The position numbers and the translations under genes are program-made. A stretch of 64,000 bases of DNA from Stenotrophomonas bentonitica (GTDB taxonomy: Bacteria; Pseudomonadota; Gammaproteobacteria; Xanthomonadales; Xanthomonadaceae), in assembly GCF_013185915.1 (NCBI RefSeq), contig NZ_JAAZUH010000004.1, positions 124,001 through 188,000 on the forward strand. Reading direction: 5' to 3'. Positions 1-8,714 of this stretch are shown here, one piece after another. Under the pieces are notes generated by a model. The model was not told where the DNA came from. It saw nothing but the letters and a program-made list of their open reading frames with translations, and ran no database searches. How positions within the stretch are numbered: the first letter of the stretch is position 1; each line of letters starts with the position of its first letter.

Positions 1-207
1 CAGCGTGGTGAAGATACGCACGCGGTAGTCCGCACGCGGGTCGCTGGGCGCGGAAACGAAGATGGTCTCGCTCAGGTTGGTCCAGCGGGCAAACGCCGCC
101 ATGCGGGCATCGCCCAGCCCGTCGGCATTGAGCACCACCGCAAGCGGGTTGCCGAGTAGTGGGTCTGTACTGAAAACGTTGACCTGGGCGAATGGATAGG
201 TGGACAC
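1..207 (-). CDS. PhzF-family isomerase/epimerase-like protein (5' part only)
   Basis: Only the first 69 codons are present; the gene runs off the left edge. The product begins MSTYPFAQVNVF and continues with DPLLGNPLAVVLNADGL and NLSETIFV, the conserved N-terminal half of the PhzF/YddE fold. Family members isomerise or epimerise small acids, but most have no known substrate, so no specific reaction can be assigned. A GTG start is chosen because AGGAG lies 7 bases upstream and no ATG fits. The 337 bases before the next gene hold its upstream region. Confidence 0.8.
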   Translation of the reverse strand, partial: MSTYPFAQVNVFSTDPLLGNPLAVVLNADGLGDARMAAFARWTNLSETIFVSAPSDPRADYRVRIFTTL

Positions 208-544
208 GGAAACTCTCCTGTTATGCGATGAACACGATTGAGCAGATCGCGTCAGACAACCCTGTCAATCTCATGCTGTCATAGCCACGTTCCATGCAGT
301 TCGCGACAAAGTGCGCACCTATCGCTCTGTTCGGAATGAGTGTAGATCACGCCGCTCCAAAGTGTGAGCAAGTTCGCGTGGCACCCAGAAGACCTTGCAG
401 TTTCTATTCCTTCATGTCCTCTCATGCGGGCCTGCAGCTCTCCATGAATTGATGATCTTCTGAAAATCTCCAGGTGCCATTGCCATCATTCCGCCCCATC
501 GATACCGTCCGCGCCTCGTCAGTGTTCAAAAGAGGGAACAGCCC
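208..544. other. Intergenic region between divergent genes
   Basis: This stretch separates the leftward PhzF-like gene from the rightward MASE1 gene and must hold both promoters. I see no open frame of substance, no strong hairpin and no SMAG repeat. Base composition is less GC-rich than the rest of the window, continuing into the next two genes. Confidence 0.5.
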
Positions 545-2089
545 ATGGAACGGTGGAAGCGCAGCTTTGAAATGAAGCTCCCCATTGAGTCAGTTGGCTT
601 CGTTCTTGCTGCCGCTTACGCGCTGTCCTGCTGGGCGGCGCGGCAGGTATCGATGGATCAGTTTCACCTTCCCGCAGGACTTCGTGTTGCTGCGCTTCTG
701 ATGTTTCCCATGCGCCTGTGGCCGTACCTGATACTGGGTGAGTACGCGTACTTCGCGCACATGCGCTTTCCCATGATCGATACATATGGTTTGGCGTGGA
801 CGATTCTGTCGTCAGTATCTCTAATGCCCGCGGTTGCCCTGATCGTGCACTGGCACCGACGGCTGATGGACGCGAGAACAGATGCCTGGTTTATCTCCGC
901 CGCAATGACTTCTGCGCTGGTGGTAACGCTGCTGAATCTCGGCTTCTCGCATCTGTTGTGGCCCGTTCCCCACCGCAACGATTTCCTGACAGACGCCACA
1001 AGAGGCGCGTTGGGGCAGTTCATCGGCATCCTCACGCTCGCGCCGCTGGCCTTGCTCTGGACACGCAGGAAGTCCGGCTGGGAGTGGAATCGACGATACG
1101 CCGCTGCAACCGCTGGTGCTGCCGCCGTGATCGTGGGATTGGGACTGTTGACGCTTCTGGTACCGACCAGTGCGCCATCGCTGAAGATCACGCTACAGCT
1201 GCTGGTTGCTCTGCCTGCCATTGCCTTGACATGCATGCATGGTTGGCGTGGCGCCGCGATAGCGGTTCCATTGGTGAACATGGTCATTGGATTGACCAGT
1301 AGAGGAAGTGAACCCTGGTCGTTCGACTCGTCCACGTTCGTGGCACAGCAGATACTGATGATTGCGGGCGTGGCTCTACTTACGCTCGGGTACAGCATCA
1401 GTCACTACTATCACCACTACACAAGCGGTCGAAAGAGGGAACTCGTCACGGCCGCGCATGCGAGGGCGTCGCACTTTGCCGGTGAGATGGACCTGCGTCG
1501 CCGCGTACTGGAGATGCGAAAGATGGGGGATGGCATCGATCATTCCCTGAGCGAGATTGCATACTACCTCCGGGACAATGGTCATCCGGACATGGCGCAC
1601 TCGTTGCTGCAGGTGTCCGTCGCGAACTCGAGAAAGTTTCGGGAGCATACAAGCCTGGTGTATCCCACCGCCCTGGAACACGTTGGGCTTTACTTGAGCG
1701 TACAGTTGAGCGGCCTGGGAGAACACTGGAGAAGCTCGCGGCGCGTATTGTCTCCGCGGATGGTGGGGGACCCATGCGGGATGAGTACCGGCTTGCAGCT
1801 CGCTGCGTACCGAGCAATGGCGGAGGCAGTCTCGGTACTGCTGGAGCACGAGGAGGACCAGATCAGGGTACACGCGCGCTGTGGCCAGATCGGCGGTACG
1901 CGGGGAATCTTCGTGGTCGTCGCGCTGATCGACCCGCAAAGGCACATCACAGAAGGGACAATGGGTATCACCACTGAGCGGCTTACCGGACGGACGCTGC
2001 CCTACGGCGGCACTGTTCAGTGCCGCCGCAATCGGGTTCGGATTCTTCTGGTTGAATCCAGCGAGGCGGAGGAGCCGCCCTTGAGCTGA
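545..2089 (+). CDS. MASE1-type membrane sensor with degenerate kinase-like C-terminus
   Basis: A 514-residue protein. Roughly residues 12-295 form about eight hydrophobic segments resembling the MASE1 sensory domain, with a characteristic RGALGQFIGILTLAPLALL stretch near 152-170. A helical segment follows (about 305-370) where a histidine-kinase dimerisation domain would sit. The C-terminal ATPase-like part reads AAYRAMAEAVSVLLEH where active kinases have an N-box; the expected asparagine and clear G-boxes are not visible. It may be a pseudokinase or signalling adaptor. No response regulator is adjacent. The start is supported by GAGG about 9 bases upstream. The gene is less GC-rich than its surroundings, which suggests acquisition or fast evolution. 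Confidence 0.65.
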   Translation: MERWKRSFEMKLPIESVGFVLAAAYALSCWAARQVSMDQFHLPAGLRVAALLMFPMRLWPYLILGEYAYFAHMRFPMIDTYGLAWTILSSVSLMPAVALIVHWHRRLMDARTDAWFISAAMTSALVVTLLNLGFSHLLWPVPHRNDFLTDATRGALGQFIGILTLAPLALLWTRRKSGWEWNRRYAAATAGAAAVIVGLGLLTLLVPTSAPSLKITLQLLVALPAIALTCMHGWRGAAIAVPLVNMVIGLTSRGSEPWSFDSSTFVAQQILMIAGVALLTLGYSISHYYHHYTSGRKRELVTAAHARASHFAGEMDLRRRVLEMRKMGDGIDHSLSEIAYYLRDNGHPDMAHSLLQVSVANSRKFREHTSLVYPTALEHVGLYLSVQLSGLGEHWRSSRRVLSPRMVGDPCGMSTGLQLAAYRAMAEAVSVLLEHEEDQIRVHARCGQIGGTRGIFVVVALIDPQRHITEGTMGITTERLTGRTLPYGGTVQCRRNRVRILLVESSEAEEPPLS

Positions 2090-2096
2090 AGAGCTC

Positions 2097-2519
2097 TCAG
2101 CGGGCCTCTTCCACTGACCAGACGGTGTTGCTGCCGTCCTGGTAGTGAATCAGGGAGATCTCCTCATCGGAGTAGACAAGGGTAGGCACGGCGTCTTCGG
2201 AAATCTTGAGGCGCCATGAGGGAAGCGAGGTTCTGGCAGATGGCTTGCCGGCAGGCAGCGCCCACATGATCTCGTCTACTTTTCCGACCACGACGTGGAC
2301 GTTGTCGTTGCGATCATTGACCTGATAGTAGCGGATGCCATCCCGGTCGAAGCGGTAGGCCTTCCAGTTGTCGCTCAGACTTACGTTCGCGGTCGATGGT
2401 TGGGGGTGACCCAACCCCTGTGCTTCATTGCCATTCCAATCCTGCTGGGCATTTGAGACGGCAGGGGCGGTGGTAAGCAGCAACGCAGTGGTGGCCATGA
2501 CGATTGCTCGATTTTGCAT
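2097..2519 (-). CDS. Small secreted protein of unknown function
   Basis: 140 residues. Residues 1-24 form a clear signal peptide with a probable cut after VSNA. The mature part is polar and strand-like, with no cysteine pair or motif I recognise. The internal ATG at 2519 is preferred over one five codons upstream because GGAG lies 6 bases before it and the signal peptide then starts cleanly. It converges on the MASE1 gene, with only 7 bases between the stop codons. It shares that gene's lower GC, so the two may have been acquired together. No function can be proposed. Confidence 0.6.
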   Translation of the reverse strand: MQNRAIVMATTALLLTTAPAVSNAQQDWNGNEAQGLGHPQPSTANVSLSDNWKAYRFDRDGIRYYQVNDRNDNVHVVVGKVDEIMWALPAGKPSARTSLPSWRLKISEDAVPTLVYSDEEISLIHYQDGSNTVWSVEEAR

Positions 2520-2733
2520 GCTGTGCTCCAGCACTGGTGACGGGAAAATCCCGCACGATGCTAGGTAGCAGTCGCATCACAAGCTCTACACAATCTCTGA
2601 TACGAGCGCGAAAGAGCCTGGAAGGAATCGACGTATCGATACGCGTGTCCGGCCGGCCGGAAGTCGAGGGGGTCGATCACGTCAGCAGAGACATCGCCAT
2701 GTCCCGAACGCGAGTTTCTGAAGTTCCAGACGA

Positions 2734-3324
2734 TCAGGCTTCGTCGGTTTCCAGTTCCTTGAGGTGGCGTTCGTACCAGCCGTTGCCTTCGGGCTCGAAG
2801 ATGGCGGTGCGGATCATTTCGCCCTGGTAGACGTGCACGGACACGGCGAGCTCGGTGTCGCTGGCGTTGCGGATGGTGTGATACTCGTGCGGCGGGATCA
2901 GGCTGCCCGCACTGCCGCAGCCGCCGATGACTGCGGGCTCGGCGCGGAAGCGGAAGCGCTCGCCGTTGCGTTCGAGCAGGGCGTACTGGGTGACTTCCAG
3001 CTGGCCCAGCCACACCCCTTCCACGCACCACAGGCCGCTGTGGTCGTGCAGCGGCGTGCCCTGCCCCGGCGCCCAGCTCATCGCCACGATGCTGTAACCG
3101 AGGGTCGGGCTGCGGTAGAGCTCGCGGCGGGCGTAGTGGTCGCTGATCGGCTGGTGCACGCAGGCCGGCAGCTGGATGCGGCTGTCAGCGATGGCCTCGC
3201 ACAGTGCACCACGCAGGGTCGTGGCGATCTGCTGCGGATCGTCATTCTGGACCGCATGGTCGACGGCGGCGATCAATCGATCGCGTCCATGGAACCGCGG
3301 AAAGGCATCGCAATGGGCTTGCAT
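2734..3324 (-). CDS. Cysteine dioxygenase family protein
   Basis: A 196-residue cupin of the type I cysteine dioxygenase family, which oxidises cysteine (or a related thiol) to the sulfinic acid with a mononuclear iron. The iron-binding triad is visible: H93 and H95 in PLHDHSGLWC, and H149 in PPHEYHTIRNASD. Bacterial members of this size often prefer cysteine, but some use 3-mercaptopropionate; the sequence alone does not decide. It lies alone, followed at its upstream side by a SMAG pair. An ATG start gives full family length. Confidence 0.78.
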   Translation of the reverse strand: MQAHCDAFPRFHGRDRLIAAVDHAVQNDDPQQIATTLRGALCEAIADSRIQLPACVHQPISDHYARRELYRSPTLGYSIVAMSWAPGQGTPLHDHSGLWCVEGVWLGQLEVTQYALLERNGERFRFRAEPAVIGGCGSAGSLIPPHEYHTIRNASDTELAVSVHVYQGEMIRTAIFEPEGNGWYERHLKELETDEA

Positions 3325-3474
3325 GCCTCCAGTCTAGGCGATGAACGTTAAGGCGATGTTTGATCTGAATCACGACAAATCGCCGCACGTTGGCCGGAAA
3401 ATCAATCGATTTCCGTTGTTCGGTAGGCGCTGTCTATCGGTTTGCCGTGTAATCGTGCCAATTGCGACAACCTC

Positions 3475-3542
3475 GTAGCGACACGCCATGCGTGTCCCAC
3501 GGATTGCAGGCCACGTTCTGGACACGCATGGCGTGTCCCTAC
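3475..3542. repeat. Inverted pair of SMAG (REP-like) elements
   Basis: GTAGCGACACGCCATGCGTG starts at 3475, and an inverted copy of the GACACGCC subclass ends in CTAC at 3539-3542. The right copy overlaps the carboxylesterase stop: CTA at 3539-3541 is that gene's TAG. Each copy folds into an imperfect hairpin, and the pair can form a long cruciform. Confidence 0.9.
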
Positions 3543-5155
3543 GCGGTGCCTCGCTGTACGAACGGGGCCTGCTGGTACAACCTGCGTTCGCCACCGCGTG
3601 GATCGTCTTCCTGCCTGGAACGGGTGTCGAACACCATCGTCTGCCGCCGCTCCAACCCGTACTGCGCCCACTGCGGCAGGCCCCCATGGTTCGGGTTCCC
3701 CGTGCGGGCAAATGCCAGCAGGGCCTCGCTCATGACATCGGCCATGCGCTGCGCATCGGCCCCATCGCCAGTGCGCGAGCCTTCCGCGCGCGTGTTGTCG
3801 AACACCAGCGGGATATCCAGCGTGTGGAACGCGCCGAGCTTTCCACCCTCCAATGGTGAGCCCCAGTCCAGCTGGTAGGCCCAGGTCGGTGCGCCCTGCC
3901 GTGCCCGCGCCTCCAGTTCTTCGACTGCGCCGCGCCAGGAGCGCCCGGCGGTGGTGGCAGCAAAGAACACCTCTGACGGCGTGTAATGCGGATACAGGCG
4001 CCGATATTCGGCGATCACCACCGAAGGCAGCAGGTCCACGAACTGCTCCTTTTCCAGCTTCGCCGGCAGCGTTTCCCAGGTCAGCGCGAAATTGGCCGGC
4101 TCGTTGCCGAGGAAGGCGCGGGTTTCGTCATGGGTGTTGCCGATCACCATCGGGATCCGGGCGGACTGCGCCGGCGCCTGTGGCCAGAACGGATGCACCG
4201 GCAAGCTTCCGCCGTCCACCACCGGGCCGAAGTACAGCGAGGTGCTCTCCACCCGCGAGGGATCACGTGCGCGGGTGGCGGCCAGCAGGGCGTCGGCCGG
4301 GAGCGCAAGCAGCGCGTCCACGTCGCGCGCGCCCACCGCGTCCATCGCAATGCGCGCGCGCTGGGTAGCCGCACGCGGCCCGGCGGCGGTGACCTGCTGG
4401 CCGCTCATCGTCCACGCGCGCTGGAACAGGCCGCGTGCCGCCGGCATGGCCATCAGCGTGGCGATCTTGGCGCCGCCGCCGGACTGGCCGAACACGGTGA
4501 TGTTGCCTGCATCGCCACCGAACTCGGCAGCATGCTCGCGCACCCAGTGCAGCGCCTGGACCAGGTCGAGCTGGCCCACGTTGCCGGAGTCGGCGAAACG
4601 CGCGTCGCCCAGCTGCGCCAGGTACAGGTAGCCGAACACGTTGAGCCGGTGGTTCACGCTGACCACCACCACGTCGCCACGCCGGCACAGCGCGCTGCCG
4701 TCGTACTGCGGGTCGCTGCCGGAGCCGTTGTTGTAGGCGCCACCGTGGATGTAGAACAGGATCGGGCGCGGTTTGCCGTCGCGCAGCGCCGGGGTCCACA
4801 CGTTGAGGTACAGGCAGTCTTCGCTGCCGGGGCCGTCGTCCTTGCTGCCCTGTGGCGCGGCAGGCCCGTAGGCCAGCGCGTCGCGCACGCCGCGCCACGG
4901 CAGCTCCTGCAGCGCTGGCTCGAAGCGGCGGGTGGCGGTGTCGGCGCCGTAGGGCACGCCCCGGAAGCTGTGCACGCCCTGCACGTAGCGACCCCGCAGG
5001 CGCCCGCTTCGCACCTTGGCCAGTGAATCGGTGTCGGCGCCGGCAGGTGCGTTGGCCAGTGCAGCGGCCATCGGCAACGAACCGGCTGCCAGCAGCAGGG
5101 CGTAGCGCGCGCTGTCGCGCAGGAAACGGCGGCGCTGCAGGTCGGCCGGGCTCAT
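3539..5155 (-). CDS. Exported type-B carboxylesterase
   Basis: 538 residues with a twin-arginine signal (RRRFL, then a hydrophobic run), so probably exported folded. The carboxylesterase type B fold is clear: SEDCLYLNVWTP, the oxyanion-hole segment YIHGGAYNNGSG and the nucleophile Ser225 in GQSGGG. The ATG at 5155 overlaps the stop of the upstream esterase by 4 bases (ATGA), which implies one operon and translational coupling. A longer in-frame start at 5209 would put extra residues before the signal. The context suggests removal of ester groups from plant polysaccharide. The gene ends GCG-TAG inside a SMAG repeat. Confidence 0.85.
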   Translation of the reverse strand: MSPADLQRRRFLRDSARYALLLAAGSLPMAAALANAPAGADTDSLAKVRSGRLRGRYVQGVHSFRGVPYGADTATRRFEPALQELPWRGVRDALAYGPAAPQGSKDDGPGSEDCLYLNVWTPALRDGKPRPILFYIHGGAYNNGSGSDPQYDGSALCRRGDVVVVSVNHRLNVFGYLYLAQLGDARFADSGNVGQLDLVQALHWVREHAAEFGGDAGNITVFGQSGGGAKIATLMAMPAARGLFQRAWTMSGQQVTAAGPRAATQRARIAMDAVGARDVDALLALPADALLAATRARDPSRVESTSLYFGPVVDGGSLPVHPFWPQAPAQSARIPMVIGNTHDETRAFLGNEPANFALTWETLPAKLEKEQFVDLLPSVVIAEYRRLYPHYTPSEVFFAATTAGRSWRGAVEELEARARQGAPTWAYQLDWGSPLEGGKLGAFHTLDIPLVFDNTRAEGSRTGDGADAQRMADVMSEALLAFARTGNPNHGGLPQWAQYGLERRQTMVFDTRSRQEDDPRGGERRLYQQAPFVQRGTA

Positions 5156-6153
5156 GGCGTGCCCTCCCCGCGCTGCGCCTGCATCCAGCGCAATGCGAGC
5201 GTGGGCCACTGCGTGGTGGTGAGCGCGGCGGGAATGCGCACGCCGAAGCCATGGCCGCCGTGCGCGAACAGGTGCATTTCACTGGGCACGCCCGCGTCCA
5301 GCAGCGCCTGGTAGTACAGCAGGCTGTTCTGCACCGGCACCACGCTGTCGTCCTGGGCGTGCACCAGGAAGGTAGGCGGTGTCTGCGCGGTCACCTGGGA
5401 CTGCTGGGAGAACTGCCTTTCCAGCGCGGCGCTGGGCCGCTCGCCGAGCAGGCGGGAACGCGAACCCGTATGCGCCTGCGCGCCCATGTCGATCACCGGG
5501 TACAGCAGCAGGGCGAAGTCCGGGCGCGCGCTGACCGCGTCCACGGCGTCACCGATGCCCGGGAGCGCGGCTGCAAATCCGGTGCTCAAACGCGCGGCCA
5601 CGTGGCCGCCGGCGGAAAAGCCCATCACCCCGATCCGGTGCGGGTCCAGCTGCCATCGGTTCGCGTTGCTGCGGATCAGGCGCAGGGCGCGCTGCGCGTC
5701 GGCCAGCGCCGCCTGGCGGTCACTGCGGCCGGCCGGCAGGCGATAGCGCAGCACGAACAGGGTCACCCCGCCCTGGTCCACGAAGGCGGGCACCAGCGCG
5801 GTGCCCTCCTTGTCCAGCACGATGCGCTGGTAGCCGCCGCCGGGAATGACCAGCAGCGCGCTGCCGTTGGGCCGGGCCGGGCGGTAGGCCACCAGGTACG
5901 GGGCACTGACGTTGTCGATGTAGCGGTCGGGAAGCGCGCTGTTGTTGCTGCGTTCGACGACGTTCGCCGCGCTGGGCGTGGTGGACTCTCCGGGTACCTG
6001 ACCCGCCGGCCACAGGTCGATGCGGTCGGGCGCGCCGGGAGAGGGCTCGGTCTGCGGCACCGGCCGTTCGGCGGCATGGGCCAGCGAGGGGGCAACGGCG
6101 AGGGCGGAAAGCAGCAAGCCCCCCAGCAGGGGCATCAACACGAGACAACGCAT
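5152..6153 (-). CDS. Secreted alpha/beta hydrolase (acetyl-esterase type)
   Basis: 333 residues with an N-terminal secretion signal (about 1-27). Visible motifs are IPGGGYQRIVLDKEG (oxyanion hole), nucleophile Ser180 in GFSAGGH and, near the end, HGGHGFG carrying the likely catalytic histidine. This is the arrangement of esterases often annotated as xylan or pectin acetylesterases, or as Axe-like. The ATG at 6153 has AAGGA 7 bases upstream. It is first in a leftward two-gene operon. Its promoter region, shared with the rightward hydratase gene, contains the ACCGGT operator candidate at 6224-6237. Confidence 0.8.
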   Translation of the reverse strand: MRCLVLMPLLGGLLLSALAVAPSLAHAAERPVPQTEPSPGAPDRIDLWPAGQVPGESTTPSAANVVERSNNSALPDRYIDNVSAPYLVAYRPARPNGSALLVIPGGGYQRIVLDKEGTALVPAFVDQGGVTLFVLRYRLPAGRSDRQAALADAQRALRLIRSNANRWQLDPHRIGVMGFSAGGHVAARLSTGFAAALPGIGDAVDAVSARPDFALLLYPVIDMGAQAHTGSRSRLLGERPSAALERQFSQQSQVTAQTPPTFLVHAQDDSVVPVQNSLLYYQALLDAGVPSEMHLFAHGGHGFGVRIPAALTTTQWPTLALRWMQAQRGEGTP

Positions 6154-6223
6154 CCGGGGATCCTTGGCATGGGAAACGACCGCGTGCCGGGCGATGGCAG
6201 CTTCTGATGCGCTGCACATTGCC

Positions 6224-6237
6224 AATGACACCGGTTT
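6224..6237. promoter_or_regulatory. Candidate LacI-family operator (copy 1)
   Basis: AATGACACCGGTTT has a palindromic ACCGGT core, and the identical 14 bases occur at 12780-12793 before kduI. It sits between two divergent genes, 71 bases from the esterase start and 63 from the hydratase-like start, so it could control both. Binding by the LacI protein encoded at 11669-12727 is inference. Confidence 0.55.
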
Positions 6238-6299
6238 ACCATATACAGCTCATCCAAGCACTGTCGATGGGCAGTGCAACAAAACAACGGGAGACCCGC

Positions 6300-7121
6300 T
6301 TGAGCAACGATCAGGGCAAACAGGATCTGCCAGAACAGGGATTGGGCGACATCGCCCAAGCGTTCGTTTCGGCCCGCCAGCAGGGCCGTTCACTGCCGGA
6401 TTTCCCGGGAACCATCCCGGACGACCTGGTCACCGCCTACCAGGTGCAGGACCACGCCATTGCGCTGTGGGACGCCGGGGTCGTGGGCTGGAAGGTCGGC
6501 TACATCGCCGCCGAGCGCCGCGATGCCTCCGGGGACGACCGCCTGCTGGGCCCGATCTTCTCCAATCGGCTCTGGAATGCTACCGGTGGAACAGCGGACA
6601 TTCCGGTCTTCCTCGGCGGCTTCGGCGCGGTCGAGGCCGAGTACGTGTTCCAGCTGACCGAGGACGCCCCGGCCGACAAGCTGCACTGGACCCCGGAAGA
6701 GGCCGAAGCCCAGCCGGCGCGCCTGTTCATCGGCGTGGAAGTCGCCAGCAGCCCGCTGGCCACGATCAACAAGCTGGGCCCGCTGGTGGTGGTCTCGGAC
6801 TTCGGCAACAACAACGGCCTGGTGCTGGGCCCGGAAATTCCGGACTGGACCACGCTGGACGACGCCGACCTGCGTGCCGAAACGCGCATCGACGGCGCGG
6901 TGGTGGGCACCGGCGGCGCCACCCTGCTGCCGGGTGGGCTGCGCACCGCATTCGCGTTCGCACTGGGCCGTTCCGCCCAGCGCGGGCGCCCGCTGAAGGC
7001 CGGCGATCTGATCGCCAGTGGCAATGCCACCGGTATCCATGACATCGCCGTAGGCCAACAGGCACTGATCCGTTTCGCCGGTTACGGCGACATTACCTGC
7101 AGGGCCATCGCCGCCGGGTAA
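6300..7121 (+). CDS. 2-keto-4-pentenoate hydratase-like (FAH/MhpD family) enzyme
   Basis: 273 residues from a TTG start with GGGAG 6 bases upstream; this length matches MhpD-type hydratases, whereas the longer ATG options add an unsupported leader. The family fold is recognisable in GWKVGYIAA, LGPIF, the acidic FGAVEAEYVFQL segment and RLFIGVEVA. Relatives add water to, or decarboxylate, 2-keto acids with a divalent metal. It lies at the head of a TRAP-transporter operon rather than with aromatic catabolism, so the substrate is probably a sugar-derived 2-keto acid. No KDG kinase or aldolase is nearby. The exact reaction is unknown. Confidence 0.7.
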   Translation: MSNDQGKQDLPEQGLGDIAQAFVSARQQGRSLPDFPGTIPDDLVTAYQVQDHAIALWDAGVVGWKVGYIAAERRDASGDDRLLGPIFSNRLWNATGGTADIPVFLGGFGAVEAEYVFQLTEDAPADKLHWTPEEAEAQPARLFIGVEVASSPLATINKLGPLVVVSDFGNNNGLVLGPEIPDWTTLDDADLRAETRIDGAVVGTGGATLLPGGLRTAFAFALGRSAQRGRPLKAGDLIASGNATGIHDIAVGQQALIRFAGYGDITCRAIAAG

Positions 7122-7158
7122 CCGGTCGGCCATGGCGAGTACGCTTGGGAGGGCGCAG

Positions 7159-8166
7159 ATGATTACTCGCAGAAAGTTCCTGGCTACCGGCGTGGGCGCG
7201 CTCAGCGTGCCCCTGTTGTCGGCCGGGTGTTCCCGTTCCACCGGCACGGCGCCCGAAGGCGCGCGCCTGCTCACCGCGACCGACGTGCACGTGGCCGACT
7301 ACCCCACCGTGACCGCGGTGAAGTGGATCGGGCAGCAGCTCGAAGAGAAGACCGGCGGCCGCCTGAAGCTGCGCCAGTACCATTCCGGCCAGCTGGGCCG
7401 CGAATCGGAAGCGATCGACATGGCCCGCTTCGGCGCGATCGACATCACCCGGGTGTACTCCGGCGCGCTCAACAATGCGTTCCCGCTGACCCAGGCGCTG
7501 TGCCTGCCGTACGTGTTCGAGTCGGTGGCGCACATGCGCCGCGCGCTCGATGGCGGTATCGCCGACGACGTGCTGCGCGGCTTTGAAAGCCGCGGCCTGG
7601 TGGGCCTGGCGATCTACGACTCCGGCGCGCGCTGCTTCTACAACACCAAGCATCCGATCGTGGAGCCGAAGGACCTGCACGGCCTGAAGCTGCGCGTGGC
7701 CTCGTCGGACATCTTCATCCAGCTGATGCGCCTGCTCGGTGCCAACCCGACTCCGATGTCGCTGGGCGACACGTTCTCGGGCATGGAAACGCACATGATC
7801 GACGGTGCGGAAAACAACATGCGCAGCTTCCATTCCAGCCGCCATTTCGAAGCGGCGCGCTACTGGTCGCAGAGCGATCATTCCTATGCGCCGGACGTGC
7901 TGCTGATGTCCCGCCGCACCTTCGAGGAACTCAGCCCGGCCGATCGCCAGCTGCTGCTGCAGACCGCGCGCGAGTCCGTCACGGTGATGCGCCAGCAGTG
8001 GGATGCGTCGGAAAGCACCGCCCGCCAGGCAGTGGCCGAGTTCGGCATCCAGTTCAACGAGGTCGACATGCCGGCCTTCCGCAAGGCCGCCGACCCGTTG
8101 CTGCAGCAGTACCTGCAGCAGCCGGAACTGGCTGCGCTCACCCGTCGCATCCGCGACTTCGCCTGA
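7159..8166 (+). CDS. TRAP transporter substrate-binding protein (DctP type), Tat lipoprotein
   Basis: 335 residues. The N-terminus has TRRKFLATG (twin arginine) and then a lipobox LLSAGC with Cys24, so the mature protein should be a lipid-anchored periplasmic receptor. The body is DctP-like: an extended helix region after HSGQLGRESEAIDMARFGAIDI, and LRVASSDIFIQLMRLLGANPTPM, where family members place the carboxylate-binding arginine. The ATG at 7159 has GGAGG 6 bases upstream. It is the first of three TRAP genes. Uronates or unsaturated uronates are the likely ligands, inferred from the neighbours kduI and kduD. Confidence 0.88.
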   Translation: MITRRKFLATGVGALSVPLLSAGCSRSTGTAPEGARLLTATDVHVADYPTVTAVKWIGQQLEEKTGGRLKLRQYHSGQLGRESEAIDMARFGAIDITRVYSGALNNAFPLTQALCLPYVFESVAHMRRALDGGIADDVLRGFESRGLVGLAIYDSGARCFYNTKHPIVEPKDLHGLKLRVASSDIFIQLMRLLGANPTPMSLGDTFSGMETHMIDGAENNMRSFHSSRHFEAARYWSQSDHSYAPDVLLMSRRTFEELSPADRQLLLQTARESVTVMRQQWDASESTARQAVAEFGIQFNEVDMPAFRKAADPLLQQYLQQPELAALTRRIRDFA

Positions 8167-8177
8167 GGAACGCCGCG

Positions 8178-8711
8178 ATGTCAGAGACGACTTCCGAAAC
8201 CACCGTAGACGTGCGCTCGGCGCCCCAGCGTGCGCTGGACCTGATTGCCGACATCACCATCCATATCGCCGTGCTGGCCCTGCTAGGGCTGGTGGTGGTG
8301 CAGGGCTGGCAGGTGTTCGCGCGCTATGTGATCAACGATTCGCCCAGCTGGACCGAGCCGGTCACGCTGCTGCTGCTGGCCACGGCGATGAGCCTGGGCG
8401 CAGCCACCGGCGTGCACACCCGCCGCCACTTCGGCTTCTTCCTGCTGGCCGCGCACATGGGCCCGCGCCTGCGCCGCGCGGTGGATGTATTCGCCTCGCT
8501 GGTGGTGGCGGTGCTGGGCGTGGTGATTGCCTGGTGGGCCTGGGTGCTGCTGATGGACGGGCTGGACATCAAGACCGCCGGCGCCAACCTGCCGCAGAGC
8601 ATCAACTACCTGCCGCTGAGCATTGGCGGTGCGCTGATGGCGATATTCGCCGTGAACCAGATGGTGCAGGCCGTGCAACCGGCTGCTGTCGACCCAGAGG
8701 GAGATCGCTGA
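8178..8711 (+). CDS. TRAP transporter small membrane subunit (DctQ type)
   Basis: 177 residues with four hydrophobic segments, the size and topology of DctQ subunits. Typical features are QVFARYVINDSPSWTEPVTLLLL and the later HTRRHFGF stretch. It pairs with the large subunit to form the Na+-driven membrane component. The ATG at 8178 has GAGGA 8 bases upstream and follows the receptor gene by 11 bases; the next gene starts 3 bases after its stop. A longer in-frame start inside the receptor gene is not credible. Confidence 0.88.
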   Translation: MSETTSETTVDVRSAPQRALDLIADITIHIAVLALLGLVVVQGWQVFARYVINDSPSWTEPVTLLLLATAMSLGAATGVHTRRHFGFFLLAAHMGPRLRRAVDVFASLVVAVLGVVIAWWAWVLLMDGLDIKTAGANLPQSINYLPLSIGGALMAIFAVNQMVQAVQPAAVDPEGDR

Positions 8712-8714
8712 GTC

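Noticed and set aside
7118..7130. Third ACCGGT-type operator (TAACCGGTCGG) before the TRAP receptor gene
   Set aside because: Only the core six bases match and it overlaps the end of the preceding gene; the flanking bases of the 14-mer are absent.
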